Positions 53,267-62,326 of a stretch of DNA of 64,000 nucleotides are shown here, piece after piece. The DNA lies in assembly GCA_022616435.1 (NCBI GenBank), contig JAKEET010000101.1, forward strand, positions 1 through 64,000, written 5' to 3'. Made by a program: the position numbers and the translations under genes. Source of the stretch: Gemmataceae bacterium. Its GTDB lineage: Bacteria; Planctomycetota; Planctomycetia; Gemmatales; Gemmataceae. How positions within the stretch are numbered: position 1 is the first letter of the stretch; each line of letters begins with the position of its first letter. The notes under the pieces are model-generated. The model was not told the DNA's origin, searched no databases, and saw nothing but the letters and a program-made list of their open reading frames with translations.

Positions 53267-53881
53267 ATGCCGCATCACGACGCCTCGCCGCACGATTCCA
53301 TCGCCCACTGGCTCCTTGGCGTCCGCGCCGGCGATGCCGGCGCCGCCCAGGCCCTGTGGGAGAGGTACTTCACGCGGCTGCTGCGCCTGGCCCAGGAGAA
53401 GCTGCCCGGCAACGCCCGCCGCGCCTTCGACGAGGAGGATGTCGCCCACAGCGCCCTGCGCTGCTTCTTCCACGCCATGGCCCAGAACCGCTATCCGCAG
53501 CTCGCCGACCGGCACGGCCTCTGGAACCTGCTCGTGGTCATCACCGCCCGCAAGGCCAAGGCCTATCTCCGCCGCCAGCAACGCCACAAGCGCGGCCGCG
53601 GCGCCGTCCAGGGCGAGACCGCGTTCCTCGGCCTCGCCGACGACGCCGCCGGCATCGATCAAGTGCTGGGCGCCGAGCCGACGCCGGAGTTCGCCGCCGA
53701 AGTGGCCGAGCAATGTCAACGGCTGCTCGATCAGCTCGGCGACCCGACGCTGCGGACCATCGCGGTGCTGAAGATGGAAGGGCACACCGTCGACGAGATC
53801 GCCGCCCGGCTGGACAGCACGAAGCGGACCATCGAACGGCGGCTGCACATCATCCGCAAGACGTGGGAGCAAGGCAATTGA
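53267..53881 (+). CDS. ECF sigma factor, ECF01-Gob type
   Basis: From ATG at 53267 the product is 204 residues: DSIAHWLLGVRAGDAGAAQALWERYFTRLLRLAQEKL, RRAFDEEDVAHSALRCFFHAM, and region 4 LKMEGHTVDEIAARLDSTKRTIERRLHIIRKTWEQ. The FDEEDVAxSAxxxF and ERRLxxIRxxW blocks mark the planctomycete Gob-type ECF sigmas, often linked with Ser/Thr kinases; no kinase is adjacent here. The upstream sequence encodes nothing convincing. Confidence 0.92.
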   Translation: MPHHDASPHDSIAHWLLGVRAGDAGAAQALWERYFTRLLRLAQEKLPGNARRAFDEEDVAHSALRCFFHAMAQNRYPQLADRHGLWNLLVVITARKAKAYLRRQQRHKRGRGAVQGETAFLGLADDAAGIDQVLGAEPTPEFAAEVAEQCQRLLDQLGDPTLRTIAVLKMEGHTVDEIAARLDSTKRTIERRLHIIRKTWEQGN

Positions 53882-54163
53882 TATTGAACCTCGCTGCGGG
53901 CCCCGGGCGCGGTGCGACGGCTCACTGAGCGGACGATGCAGCGCTGACCGCAGACCCCGGACTTATGGGTTCGGCCTGCCTATTCGTTGCCGCGAACTCG
54001 GCGCCTACTCGATTTCGAAGATCGGCGCGTCGAGGTCTTGCAACCTCCAGAACGGGCTCTCCGCGCAGGTGATCTCCAGCAGCCGGGTGTAGAACTCCAG
54101 CGACGGTTCGATCGCTTTCGCGATCAGGGCGGTGCCCAGACAGAAGATCAGGTCCCGGACGAG

Positions 54164-54190
54164 TACCCTGGGGAGAGGGTCGGGGTGCGG
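54164..54190. repeat. NPSPRGxG-type dispersed repeat, copy 4
   Basis: CCCTGGGGAGAGGGTCGGGG reads PHPDPLPR on the minus strand, another classic peptide of this repeat family. Confidence 0.5.
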
Positions 54191-54220
54191 CACGGCGCGC
54201 ACCCGCGGCCCTGACGACGC

Positions 54221-54260
54221 GCCGTGCCGCGCGCCGTGCCGCGCGCCGTGCCGCGCGCCG
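54221..54260. repeat. 12-base tandem repeat GCCGTGCCGCGC
   Basis: Three perfect copies and a partial fourth. On the minus strand they read RHGA units. No intact gene contains them. Confidence 0.8.
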
Positions 54261-54314
54261 CGGACGAGCAACCGGAGGATACGCTGCGTGTCCAGCCGCG
54301 AACTCGTTACGTCG

Positions 54315-54600
54315 TTACGACGTATTCCAGCGCCAACGCTGCTCCAGTTGCCGCGCCGTGGGCCGATCGGCACGCCACACCATGATCCGTTGGGCCGCGC
54401 CACAACCGGGGCAAGGTTCGGCAGCGGCGTCGTTCCTTGCGTCGTTGACGGGCGCCGATGCTGCTGGGAGCGGCCGACGCGGCGGTCGTGACCGCCGCCG
54501 CTGGCGCCGGCGCCAGGGGTGTCACAGACGTCTCCGCGTGGCGAGGATTGGCGCTGGCAGCTGCGGCAAGGATAGACCACGAACCGGCCGGGCGCAAATC
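54315..54600 (-). pseudogene. Possible frameshifted zinc-ribbon protein
   Basis: The minus strand contains YPCRSCQRQSS in one frame and, about 45 codons later, EPCPGCGAAQRIMVWRADRPTARQLEQRWRW with a stop at 54315 in another. Two CxxC pairs in this order would make a zinc ribbon if the frames were joined. The intervening Ala/Pro/Arg-rich sequence gives no clear join point, so this is tentative. Confidence 0.3.
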
Positions 54601-54913
54601 GTTATTGCCGGAAGAATCGCTGCAACCGGACGGATGACCCAGAGACGAGCAGCAACATCGCCACGAGCGCGCCGACAAGCACGCCACAACCAACGACGTC
54701 ACGCGAAGGATCGAAAGAGAAAAGCTACGGTGAGGACGTGTCGATGAGCAACCAACCAAGAACAGAAAACCGACAGCTACCGAAGGTTTCGTTCAACGCT
54801 TCGGCTAAGCTGCCGGGGCCGCCTGCAAGGGACGTTGAAGCGCGGAAACAAAAATGGCGGCCCCGGTCAACTTCAGCCGGTGGTTAGCCCGACCCTCACC
54901 CCACCGCTCAAGG

Positions 54914-54945
54914 CTTGACACGCCTACTACTTGACACGCCTACTA
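54914..54945. repeat. 16-base direct repeat
   Basis: CTTGACACGCCTACTA occurs twice in direct succession at the 3' end of the TIGR03067 fossil, extending over its stop codon. Confidence 0.8.
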
Positions 54946-55070
54946 AAGGTGGACACCCCGACCTTCGAACCCTCCTTGGCAGCGAATGCGGAGGGCCTCT
55001 CCTTGCTCTCAGGATCGTCCGACACGCACAGATTCACGGTGTCGCCCACCAATTGATAGATGCCCACGAA
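54927..55070 (-). pseudogene. C-terminal fossil of a TIGR03067-domain protein
   Basis: The minus strand reads GIYQLVGDTVNLCVSDDP, then ESKERPSAFAAKEGSK and a short tail before a stop at 54927. This is the well-conserved C-terminal block (GIYELDGDTL...KERPTEFxAKxGS) of TIGR03067, a domain greatly expanded in planctomycetes. The N-terminal two thirds are gone and the frame upstream runs antisense through unrelated sequence. Confidence 0.65.
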
Positions 55071-55153
55071 GCTCACACGCGGCGGCCGCTTGTGAGACGA
55101 AATACCTCGAAAACCGTGATGCGATCGCCGTCGGGTGCAGCGACTGGTCGCCA

Positions 55154-55735
55154 TCACGACGTTGGCTTTGACTCGCGCAGATAGCGATCGAAAAGCTCGT
55201 CGTGCAAGCTTTTGGCTTCGTGGGATCGCGCCGGCCAATCCCGCGCGAGCAGTGCTTTCTCGTCCTCGAATGGAATCGTGATTCCGAGGGAACGAAACCA
55301 ATCCCGCAATGCGTTGAATCGCTCCTCACCCCATGTGTGCTCCAAAACGCATTCGGCAAAGTTGGATGCGACACATGGATTGAACTGGCCTTCGTTATCA
55401 AGGAAAACCAATGGGCACTTCGCAATTGGCGTCCTATCCGGGCCGCGCCAATACCCAAACCACTGCGAGTCTTCCTCCTGAGCAACGAAGGCTATGCGTG
55501 ACGAAACATCGGCCATGGCACGAATGTTTGCTGCGATGCCAGGGTCCTTCCATTCTTCGGGGCGAAGATAACTGTGGTCGAGCCAAGGTGCCCAATCCTT
55601 GGCCCAAGTCAACTCTATTCCGGTTCGTTCGGCCAGTTCGTCTCGGTGAGGCAAAAGGCGGCGAAGATCGTCGGGGACCGGATCACCGCCCAACCGATGG
55701 GCGGAAAACTCGCGCAACATCGTTTCCGTGTTCAT
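55154..55735 (-). CDS. SMI1/KNR4 (SUKH)-like protein
   Basis: From ATG at 55735 the product is 193 residues, acidic and soluble. The core IAFVAQEEDSQWFGYWRGPD...PLVFLDNEGQFNPCVASNFAECVLEH follows the SUKH pattern, in which a W/G-rich strand and a D-x-E-G turn are conserved. SUKH proteins often serve as immunity proteins against polymorphic toxins, but also occur as orphans; no toxin gene is adjacent. Its 3' end is followed by the TIGR03067 fossil. Confidence 0.65.
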   Translation of the reverse strand: MNTETMLREFSAHRLGGDPVPDDLRRLLPHRDELAERTGIELTWAKDWAPWLDHSYLRPEEWKDPGIAANIRAMADVSSRIAFVAQEEDSQWFGYWRGPDRTPIAKCPLVFLDNEGQFNPCVASNFAECVLEHTWGEERFNALRDWFRSLGITIPFEDEKALLARDWPARSHEAKSLHDELFDRYLRESKPTS

Positions 55736-55787
55736 GGCGTGTCCCTTCTGCTGCAACGACTAGTTCGGCGGGTCAGCCCCCCAGCCG

Positions 55788-56456
55788 CTAATACGTGTCG
55801 ACGCAGTACACCTCGATGAACTCGGCCCGCTCGCCGTCCCACCTCCACAACTCGTGGTTGGCCCCGCCGGCCAGCCCGCCCCATTGCACCCCGGACGTCA
55901 CGACCCAGTACGTGCAGCCCTCGGGGATCGGGTAGTGCTGGCGGATGCTGGCCTCGTCCTTGCCAGCCAACCCCTCCCGGAGCGTCCACCAGGCGAACGC
56001 ATACCACCAGAACGCCTCGTGGTTGACCGGGTGCACGTCGGACAGCCACCGCTCCCGCTCCGACTCCTCCAGGATCACCGCCCCCGACCCGCCGAACACC
56101 TCCTCGGCCGCGGCCAGCCCCACCCGCGTGGTCGAGAGGATGGCCGCCTGGTGCGGCTTGCAGGCCAGGACACACCGGCGATCCTCCGACGCCGCGAACT
56201 CCCGCATCTTAGCGAGCAGGACGCGGTGCTGCTCCCGCTCGCCAGCCGAGAAGCTGGCCACGTCCGGGACCGGAACTGTCCCACGACACTCGGCCGCGAA
56301 CGCCTGGAGTCGGGGGAACCAGCGGCGGTACTCAGCCGCGGCCTCCTCCTCTTTGCGGAGGATGCCCCAGAACGACTCCCCCTCCGACCACAGCCACTGC
56401 CAGCCCCGCAGGTCGGCGTCGGTCGCGTACCCCAGCCGGGCGAGCCGCTTCTTGAG
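55788..56456 (-). pseudogene. Unknown protein whose frame lacks a start codon
   Basis: The frame is open from 56456 to 55788 and looks coding throughout: LKKRLARLGYATDADLRGWQ, GESFWGILRKEEEAAAEYRRWFPRL, VLACKPHQAAILSTTRVGLAAAEE, ERWLSDVHPVNHEAFWWYAFAWWTLREG, YWVVTSGVQWGGLAGG. But no ATG/GTG/TTG occurs before GTG at 56261, and TAA at 56457-56459 interrupts what reads NTEIV-stop-LKKRL. Either the N-terminus was destroyed by a nonsense mutation or translation starts at GTG 56261 and makes 157 residues. No family recognised. Confidence 0.5.
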
Positions 56457-56625
56457 TTACACGATCTCGGTGTTGAGAAGTCAGAATCACTGTTCACGGT
56501 CCTCGCCATCTGCAATAATGGATCGCCACCGACACGATGCCGCCCCGGTGACGCACCCTCTCCGAACGACAGGCAGTCGCGACGATTGTCCCCGGTTCGG
56601 ACCGCCTCTCCTTTGACCCGTGCCG

Positions 56626-58428
56626 ATGAGCTACCAGCCAATCGAATCCTACGGCGTGATCGGCGACCTCCACACCGTGGCCCTGGTCGGCAAGGATGGG
56701 TCCATCGATTGGTGCTGCCTGCCGCACTTCGACTCGCCGAGCGTGTTCGCCGCGATTCTGGATGACAAGAAGGGAGGCTTCTTCCGCATCTGGAGCCTTC
56801 ACGAGGCCGAGCACAAGCAGATGTACCTGCCGGACAGCAACGTGCTGGTGACGCGGTTTTTGAGCGCCGACGGCGTGGGCGAAGTCGTGGATTTCATGCC
56901 GGTGCAGGAATCGGGCAAGAAGAAGGTCCACCAGATCGTGCGGGTGGTGCGGGCGGTGCGCGGGGCGGTGCGCTTCCGGCTCGAATGCCGGCCCGCGTTC
57001 GACTTTGCCCGCCAGCCGCACGAGGTGGTGCTGGCCGGCCGCGGCGCCGTCTTCGAAACGCCGGGGATGAAGATCTCGCTGGTGAGCCGGTTTCCGCTGT
57101 GCCGCGTGGGCGACGGCGTCGCCACCGAATTCCTGCTGCACCCGGGCGAGACCAGCACGTTCCTGCTCCGTCAGCTCGAAGACGGCCAGGACGGCGACCT
57201 GCTCGAAGCCCGTCTGATCGGCACCGACCTGCTGACGCAAACGGTGTCGTTCTGGCGGCAATGGCTCCGCCGCTGCAACTACACCGGCCGCTGGCGCGAG
57301 ATCGTGTACCGTTCGGCCTTGCTGCTCAAGCTGCTGACGTTCGCGCCGACCGGCGCGATCGTCGCCGCCCCCACCACCAGCTTGCCCGAGGAGATCGGCG
57401 GCGTCCGCAACTGGGACTACCGCTTCACCTGGATTCGCGACGCGGCCTTCACTCTCTACGCCCTGCTGCGCCTCGGGCTGACTCACGAAGCCGAGCAATT
57501 CATGGCCTGGCTCGAGCAGCGCGCCATCGAGGGCGGCCGCGGCGCCCCCTTGCAGGTCATGTATCGCATCGACGGCAACCCCGAGCTGCCCGAGCAGGTG
57601 CTCGATCATCTCGACGGCTACTGCGGCTCGCGGCCGGTGCGGATCGGCAACGGGGCCTCCGCGCAGCTTCAGCTCGACATCTACGGCGAGCTGATGGACT
57701 CGATCTACATGTACGACAAGCACGCCGTGCCGATCGCGTACGATTTCTGGACGCACCTGCGGCGCATGCTCGACTGGGTCGCGGACAACTGGATGCAGCC
57801 CGACGACGGCATCTGGGAGGTGCGCGGCGGCCGGCAGCAGTTCGTGTACTCGAAGGTGCAATGCTGGGTGGCCCTCGACCGGGCCATTCGGCTGGCCCAG
57901 AAGCGGAGCCTGCCGCTGGACCGGCACCGGCTCATTGCCGAGCGCGACCGCATCTACGAGACCATCATGCGCGAGGGCTGGGACGGGGCCCGCCGCACCT
58001 TCGTGCAGCACTTCGGCACGGACGCGGTCGACGCCGCCAACCTGATCATGCCGCTGGTGTTCTTCATCTCGCCGACCGATCCGCGCATGCTCGGGACGCT
58101 GGAGCGGACCGTGGCGGAGCTGGTTTCCGACAGCCTGGTGTACCGTTACGAGATCGGCAAAGGGGCGGGCGACGGCTTGACCGGGCAAGAGGGGACGTTC
58201 AACATGTGCACGTTCTGGCTGGTCGAGGCATTGACGCGGGCCGGCCGGCTCGAAGAGGCGCGGTTCATCTTCGAGAAGATGCTGACCTACGCGAACCATC
58301 TCGGGCTGTACGCGGAGGAGACCGGCCCGTGCGGCCAGGCGCTGGGCAACTTCCCGCAAGCGTTCACGCACATCGGCATCATCAGCGCCGCCTACAACCT
58401 GGACCGCAAGCTTGGACACGGAGTATGA
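56626..58428 (+). CDS. GH15-family glucoamylase/trehalase-like protein
   Basis: From ATG at 56626 the product is 600 residues. The N-terminal beta-sandwich starts [40 protein letters not shown], the standard GH15 opening. The (alpha/alpha)6 barrel has [27 protein letters not shown], the proton-donor region [10 protein letters not shown] and the C-terminal [16 protein letters not shown]. Bacterial members hydrolyse trehalose, glucosides or isomaltose; no signal peptide suggests cytoplasmic storage-sugar turnover. The stop overlaps the next start (ATGA). Confidence 0.93.
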   Translation: MSYQPIESYGVIGDLHTVALVGKDGSIDWCCLPHFDSPSVFAAILDDKKGGFFRIWSLHEAEHKQMYLPDSNVLVTRFLSADGVGEVVDFMPVQESGKKKVHQIVRVVRAVRGAVRFRLECRPAFDFARQPHEVVLAGRGAVFETPGMKISLVSRFPLCRVGDGVATEFLLHPGETSTFLLRQLEDGQDGDLLEARLIGTDLLTQTVSFWRQWLRRCNYTGRWREIVYRSALLLKLLTFAPTGAIVAAPTTSLPEEIGGVRNWDYRFTWIRDAAFTLYALLRLGLTHEAEQFMAWLEQRAIEGGRGAPLQVMYRIDGNPELPEQVLDHLDGYCGSRPVRIGNGASAQLQLDIYGELMDSIYMYDKHAVPIAYDFWTHLRRMLDWVADNWMQPDDGIWEVRGGRQQFVYSKVQCWVALDRAIRLAQKRSLPLDRHRLIAERDRIYETIMREGWDGARRTFVQHFGTDAVDAANLIMPLVFFISPTDPRMLGTLERTVAELVSDSLVYRYEIGKGAGDGLTGQEGTFNMCTFWLVEALTRAGRLEEARFIFEKMLTYANHLGLYAEETGPCGQALGNFPQAFTHIGIISAAYNLDRKLGHGV

Positions 58429-58889
58429 CGACGGCGTATCTCGGGATTTCGATGGCGGACTGGATCAAGGCGCTCCAGAGCGAGGACGCGATCGAGCGGC
58501 GGCTGGCGGCGCACGCGCTGGGGGAGCTGGGCGCCTCGGCCCAGGCCGCGGCGCCGGAGTTGTTGGCGGCGCTCCACGACCCGCACAGCTTCGTCCGCGT
58601 CTGGGCGGCGGCGGCGCTGGCGCGCGTTGAGCCGTCGCGCCCGGAGGCGCTCGAAACCCTGATGGCCGCGTTCCACGATGAAACGCAGTTCGTCCGCAGC
58701 CTGGCAATCTGGCACCTGGGCCGCCTGGGCTGCGCGTTGCCCGGCGTCGAACGAGCGCTCCCCAGCCTGCGCGGCATGGTGGACGACGCCAACGCCAGCG
58801 TGTGTACCGAGGCGTGCCTGGCCCTGAAAAGGCTGGAAGGCAAAGGGGCGCCGCCGCCGGAGCTGCAGTCGCTGACGCGCGGGGCGTAG
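58425..58889 (+). CDS. HEAT-repeat protein
   Basis: The 154-residue product is three or four HEAT/PBS-lyase-like repeats ([83 protein letters not shown]). The ATGA overlap with the GH15 gene implies coupling; an internal start at 58452 (MADWIKAL) is possible. HEAT proteins scaffold protein partners; regulation of the GH15 enzyme is a guess. Confidence 0.75.
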   Translation: MTTAYLGISMADWIKALQSEDAIERRLAAHALGELGASAQAAAPELLAALHDPHSFVRVWAAAALARVEPSRPEALETLMAAFHDETQFVRSLAIWHLGRLGCALPGVERALPSLRGMVDDANASVCTEACLALKRLEGKGAPPPELQSLTRGA

Positions 58890-58926
58890 GCGTTGGCTTC
58901 GCGGATTCGCGCTGGACCGGTTGTCG

Positions 58927-59050
58927 TCACGCCCCCTTCCCGTGCCGCTCGATCACCGCGCGGGCACGGTCGGCGTCCTCCGCCGCCACCTGGATGTGGA
59001 CCTTGGTCCCGGGGAGCGCCGCCGTGCTGGCCTGCTCGATGCCGGCCAGC
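58927..59050 (-). pseudogene. Possible DUF2007-like C-terminal fossil
   Basis: In a frame different from the CRTAC1 paralogue, the minus strand reads GIEQASTAALPGTKVHIQVA, then EDADRARAVIERHGKGA and a stop. The VxVxxEDADRARAxxE end is typical of DUF2007 (putative signal-transducing) proteins. It abuts the truncated UnbV domain, suggesting a deletion that fused two genes out of frame. Confidence 0.45.
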
Positions 59051-60983
59051 GGATTTCCAGGCTCGCCGCGCGGTCGGCGTTTCCCAAGCCGATGTGCTGT
59101 TCCAGCGGGTTGGCCCCAAAACTGCTGCCGGAGGAAACGTGCCGGTGGATCGTCCGCGGCTGCTTGCCCGCGGTCTTTTGCAGATGCCCGGTCCGCGACG
59201 ACACGGTGATCTCGGCGAAGCGCTGGCCGGCGACGTTCTGGAACAGCCGGTTGGGCATCAGCGCGCCCAGACACGGGTCGCCGGTGCCGAGATAGAAGTC
59301 GAGGAAGCCGTCGTTGTCGAGGTCACCGAAGTTGCTGCCCATCGGCGAGTAGACCTTGTCGAGCCCCGCCGCGCGGGTGACGTCCTGGAATCCCTTGCCC
59401 GCGCGGTTGCGGTAAAGCTTCGCGGTGAAATTGTCGTGCGGCCGGCCGAGCAGGCCCTTGACCACGTCCTCCACGGTGTGACTGGTGGAGGACGCGAAGA
59501 TGTCAAGCCAACCGTCGTTGTCGAAGTCGAACGCCCAGCACGAGAAGCCGTTGGTTGGCCCGTCAATGCCCAGCGCTTGCGTGACGTCCGTGAACGTGCC
59601 GTCGCGGTTGTTGCGGTAGAGCCGGGCGGTCCCGGTGGGGGGGCCGCCGATCGCCCTTCCCATGTTGACAAACAGCTCGGGGTAGCCGTCGTTGTCCAGG
59701 TCAATCCATGCTGAGCCGAGGCAGGAGTTGAGATCGGCGGGCAGACCGGCGCGCGCGGCCACGTTCGCAAACGTCCCATCCCCCTGGTTGCGATAGAGCG
59801 CACAGGGCCGATGCTGGTCGCAGATGAACAGATCGAGCCAACCGTCGTTGTCGTAGTCGGCCCACGAAGCGCTGTTCGCGTTCTGCGGGATCGCCAGGCC
59901 GGCCGCGCGCGTGACGTCGGCAAACGTGCCGTCGCCGTTGTTGCGCAGCAAGCTCGGCCGCATGGCCAGGTGCGGCCGCAGCCAGGCGCCGCGGGGGATG
60001 AAGACATCCATGTGCCCGTCGTTGTTGTAGTCGGTCTGCATGCAGTTCAAGCCGCCCGTTTGCCGGTCCAGACCCGCGGCCTTGGTCCGGTCCGCGAACG
60101 TCCCGTCGCCCTGGTTGCGATAGAAGGCCATCGGTTCGGACGGCGCCCAGTCGGTGACGGCGATGTCGAGCAAGCCGTCGTTGTCGAAGTCTTCCATGAT
60201 GGCGCCGCCGGACTGGTTGAGGCGGTGCAGTCCCACCTGATGACCGACGTCGCGGAACCGGCCAATGTCGAACTCCGACTTGCAATAGGAATCGAGGTTC
60301 AGCCGGTGGCGCGGATCGACCTTGTCGGGATGCTCGCCGAGCGTCATGTGCGCCACGTTGAGCAGCCACTGCACTTCGAGGTCGTCGGGGAACTGCTTGA
60401 GGTATTCGGTGAAGTGCCGGATCGCCAGGCGCGACCCTGCCGGATTGGCGTGGACCGCGGCGGGGGCGATGGGGAAAATGCACGAGCTCTCGCCGCGGCA
60501 CAGCACGCAATTGTCGGTCTCCCCCAGGCGCAGGCCGCTGAGCCCCTTGTAGTAGATCACGGTGTAGAGCGCCTCCGCCTCCAGCTCCGAACCCTTGATC
60601 ACCGACTCCAGCTCCGTCAGTGTCTCGTAGGCCGCGGCCGGTTTTCCCAACGAATGAAGCAGGACCGCCTTGGTCATCAGCACTTTTTCGATCGGCTGCG
60701 ACCCCGTCGCCAGCATCTCTTCCAGCGCGGCCAGGCAGCGCGGCACATGTTGCCGGTGAACGGCGGCGTAATCCTCCAGCTCGTCATTGGACCGCCACGG
60801 CGGCAGATTGTCGTAGGCGGCCAGGAAGCCGCTAGTTTCGATCGGCTGGCGCGGCTGATAGGCAAGGCGCTCCGGTTCCCTGGACCACGGCGCATAACCG
60901 AGCGCCAGCGCCAGAGCCAGCGCGCCAAGTCCAAGCACGCACGCGATGACAATCGCTCGCTGCCGTCGAACGGAAATCAACAT
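58953..60983 (-). pseudogene. Decayed CRTAC1/UnbV paralogue
   Basis: From ATG at 60983 the product would be 676 residues: anchor (AIVIACVLGLGALALALALGYA) and FG-GAP repeats closely parallel to the gene at 15149-17521. Near the end, RTGHLQK jumps to TAGKQPRTIHRHVSSG. Compared with the intact paralogue about 65 residues are missing, including GHGVAFGD and the first half of UnbV (NNWLSVKLVG). After SLEIRWPA the frame leaves the domain and continues as an Arg/Pro-rich tail. The clean in-frame deletion plus lost C-terminus indicate a recent pseudogene, though the propeller may still be made. Confidence 0.75.
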
Positions 60984-61141
60984 GGTCTTCCTCGAAGCGT
61001 TGCACGAATCCTTGATTGACGGCGACGTCGTGTCCGTTCTGGTGTCGTGGTGCATTCTATCCCATGAAATGCGTTGGCCCAAGGACGACCCGCCGCGGCA
61101 AGCAGTTGAAAAATGAGCCGGCCATGCGATCATGCTAATGG
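60984..61141. promoter_or_regulatory. Divergent promoter region, CRTAC1 paralogue / truD
   Basis: This 158-base gap between divergent genes must contain both promoters. No palindrome or repeat stands out. Confidence 0.35.
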
Positions 61142-62326
61142 ATGACCATCATCAAGCAACAGCCCGACGATTTCCAGGTCGAGGAACTGACCCATGTCAC
61201 TCCCGGCGACCGGGGGGTGTTCGGCTTCTACCGGCTGGAAAAGACCGGCTGGACCACGCCCGACGCGCTGGCCGCCATCCGCCGGCGCTGGAAGCTCGAC
61301 CTGCGGCGGCTGTCGTACGGCGGGCTCAAGGATCGGCATGCGCACACGATCCAGTACCTGTCGATTTTCCACGGGCCGCGCCGCAACCTGCGCCACCAGG
61401 GCATCGAGGTCACCTGGCTCGGCCAGATCGAGGAGCCGTACAGCTCGCACCACATCCGGGCCAATCGCTTTCAACTGATGCTGCGGCGCATGACGGCGAC
61501 GGACATCGCGGCCGCGACGATCGCCCTGGAAGAAGTGCGCGCGTGCGGCGTTCCCAATTATTTTGACGATCAGCGCTTCGGCTCGGTCGCCAGCGGCACC
61601 GGGTTCATGGCCCGGCATCTGCTGTTTGGCCGCTACGAAGAGGCGCTGCGCCAGGTTCTGACCGCGCCCTATGAGTACGACCGCGCTCCCGAAAAGAAGG
61701 AGAAGAGCCTGCTCCGCCAGCAGTGGGGCGACTGGCCGCGGCTCAAGGACGAGCTGCCGCGCGGCCATGCCCGCAGCCTGATCTCGTATCTCGCCGACCA
61801 TCCCGGCGATTTCCGCGGCGCCGTCGCCCGCTTGCGCCCGGAGCTGCGCGGGCTCTACCTGTCCGCCTATCAAAGCCACCTGTGGAACCACATGCTCGTC
61901 CACTGGTTGCACGCCAACGTCCCGGCCGAGCAGCTCGTGCTGGTGTCGCTGAAGATGGGCGAGGTCCCGATGCCGCGGCGTCTGAGCCCGGAGCAGTTGC
62001 AGGCGTTGACGGCGTTGCACCTGCCGCTCCACTCCGCGCGAATCCACCTGGCGGAGGACGACCCGCGGAAGACGCTGTACGATCAGGTCCTGGCCGAGGA
62101 AGGCGTGACGATCGATCAGTTCAAATTGAAGGGACTGCGCGACATGTTCTTCTCGAAAGGCGAGCGCCCGGCGTGGTGCCTGCCGGCGGAGCTGCAATGG
62201 CAGAGCGGCCCGGACGAGACGCGGGCGGGCCATCAGCAGTTGCGGTTGCGGTTCGACTTGCCGCGTGGCAGTTACGCGACGCTGCTGGTCAAGCGTATCC
62301 AAGGATCGACCTACGACTCACCATAG
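61142..62326 (+). CDS. truD: tRNA pseudouridine(13) synthase
   Basis: The 394-residue product belongs to the TruD family. The catalytic aspartate lies in the motif YGGLKDRHAHTIQYLSI; other landmarks are NYFDDQRFGSVASG, LYLSAYQSHLWNHMLVHWL, and a C-terminal block with LPRGSYATLLVKRI. TruD makes pseudouridine at position 13 of tRNAGlu. It starts ATGACC in good context and overlaps the convergent argC stop by 9 bases. Confidence 0.94.
   Translation: MTIIKQQPDDFQVEELTHVTPGDRGVFGFYRLEKTGWTTPDALAAIRRRWKLDLRRLSYGGLKDRHAHTIQYLSIFHGPRRNLRHQGIEVTWLGQIEEPYSSHHIRANRFQLMLRRMTATDIAAATIALEEVRACGVPNYFDDQRFGSVASGTGFMARHLLFGRYEEALRQVLTAPYEYDRAPEKKEKSLLRQQWGDWPRLKDELPRGHARSLISYLADHPGDFRGAVARLRPELRGLYLSAYQSHLWNHMLVHWLHANVPAEQLVLVSLKMGEVPMPRRLSPEQLQALTALHLPLHSARIHLAEDDPRKTLYDQVLAEEGVTIDQFKLKGLRDMFFSKGERPAWCLPAELQWQSGPDETRAGHQQLRLRFDLPRGSYATLLVKRIQGSTYDSP

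Larger units (their letters stand above)
53882..54926. other. Gene-poor region with repeats and remnants
   Basis: About 1 kb with no intact gene recognised. It contains a minus-strand piece ending LEFYTRLLEITCAESPFWRLQDLDAPIFEIE (stop at 54005), an NPSPRG-type element (54164-54190), a 12-base tandem repeat, a possible zinc-ribbon remnant, an 11-base inverted repeat (54813-54823 / 54856-54866) and a 16-base direct repeat (54914-54945). Confidence 0.55.

Noticed and set aside
54813-54866. Integron attC-type site, from an 11-base inverted repeat
   Set aside because: The conserved core GTTRRRY/RYYYAAC boxes are not positioned correctly and no integrase or cassette is nearby; reported only as an inverted repeat.
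55154-56456. Polymorphic toxin/immunity locus, because of a SUKH-like gene
   Set aside because: No toxin domain, secretion leader or second immunity gene was recognised beside it.
56494-58419. 641-codon open frame on the minus strand
   Set aside because: Antisense shadow of the GH15 gene.
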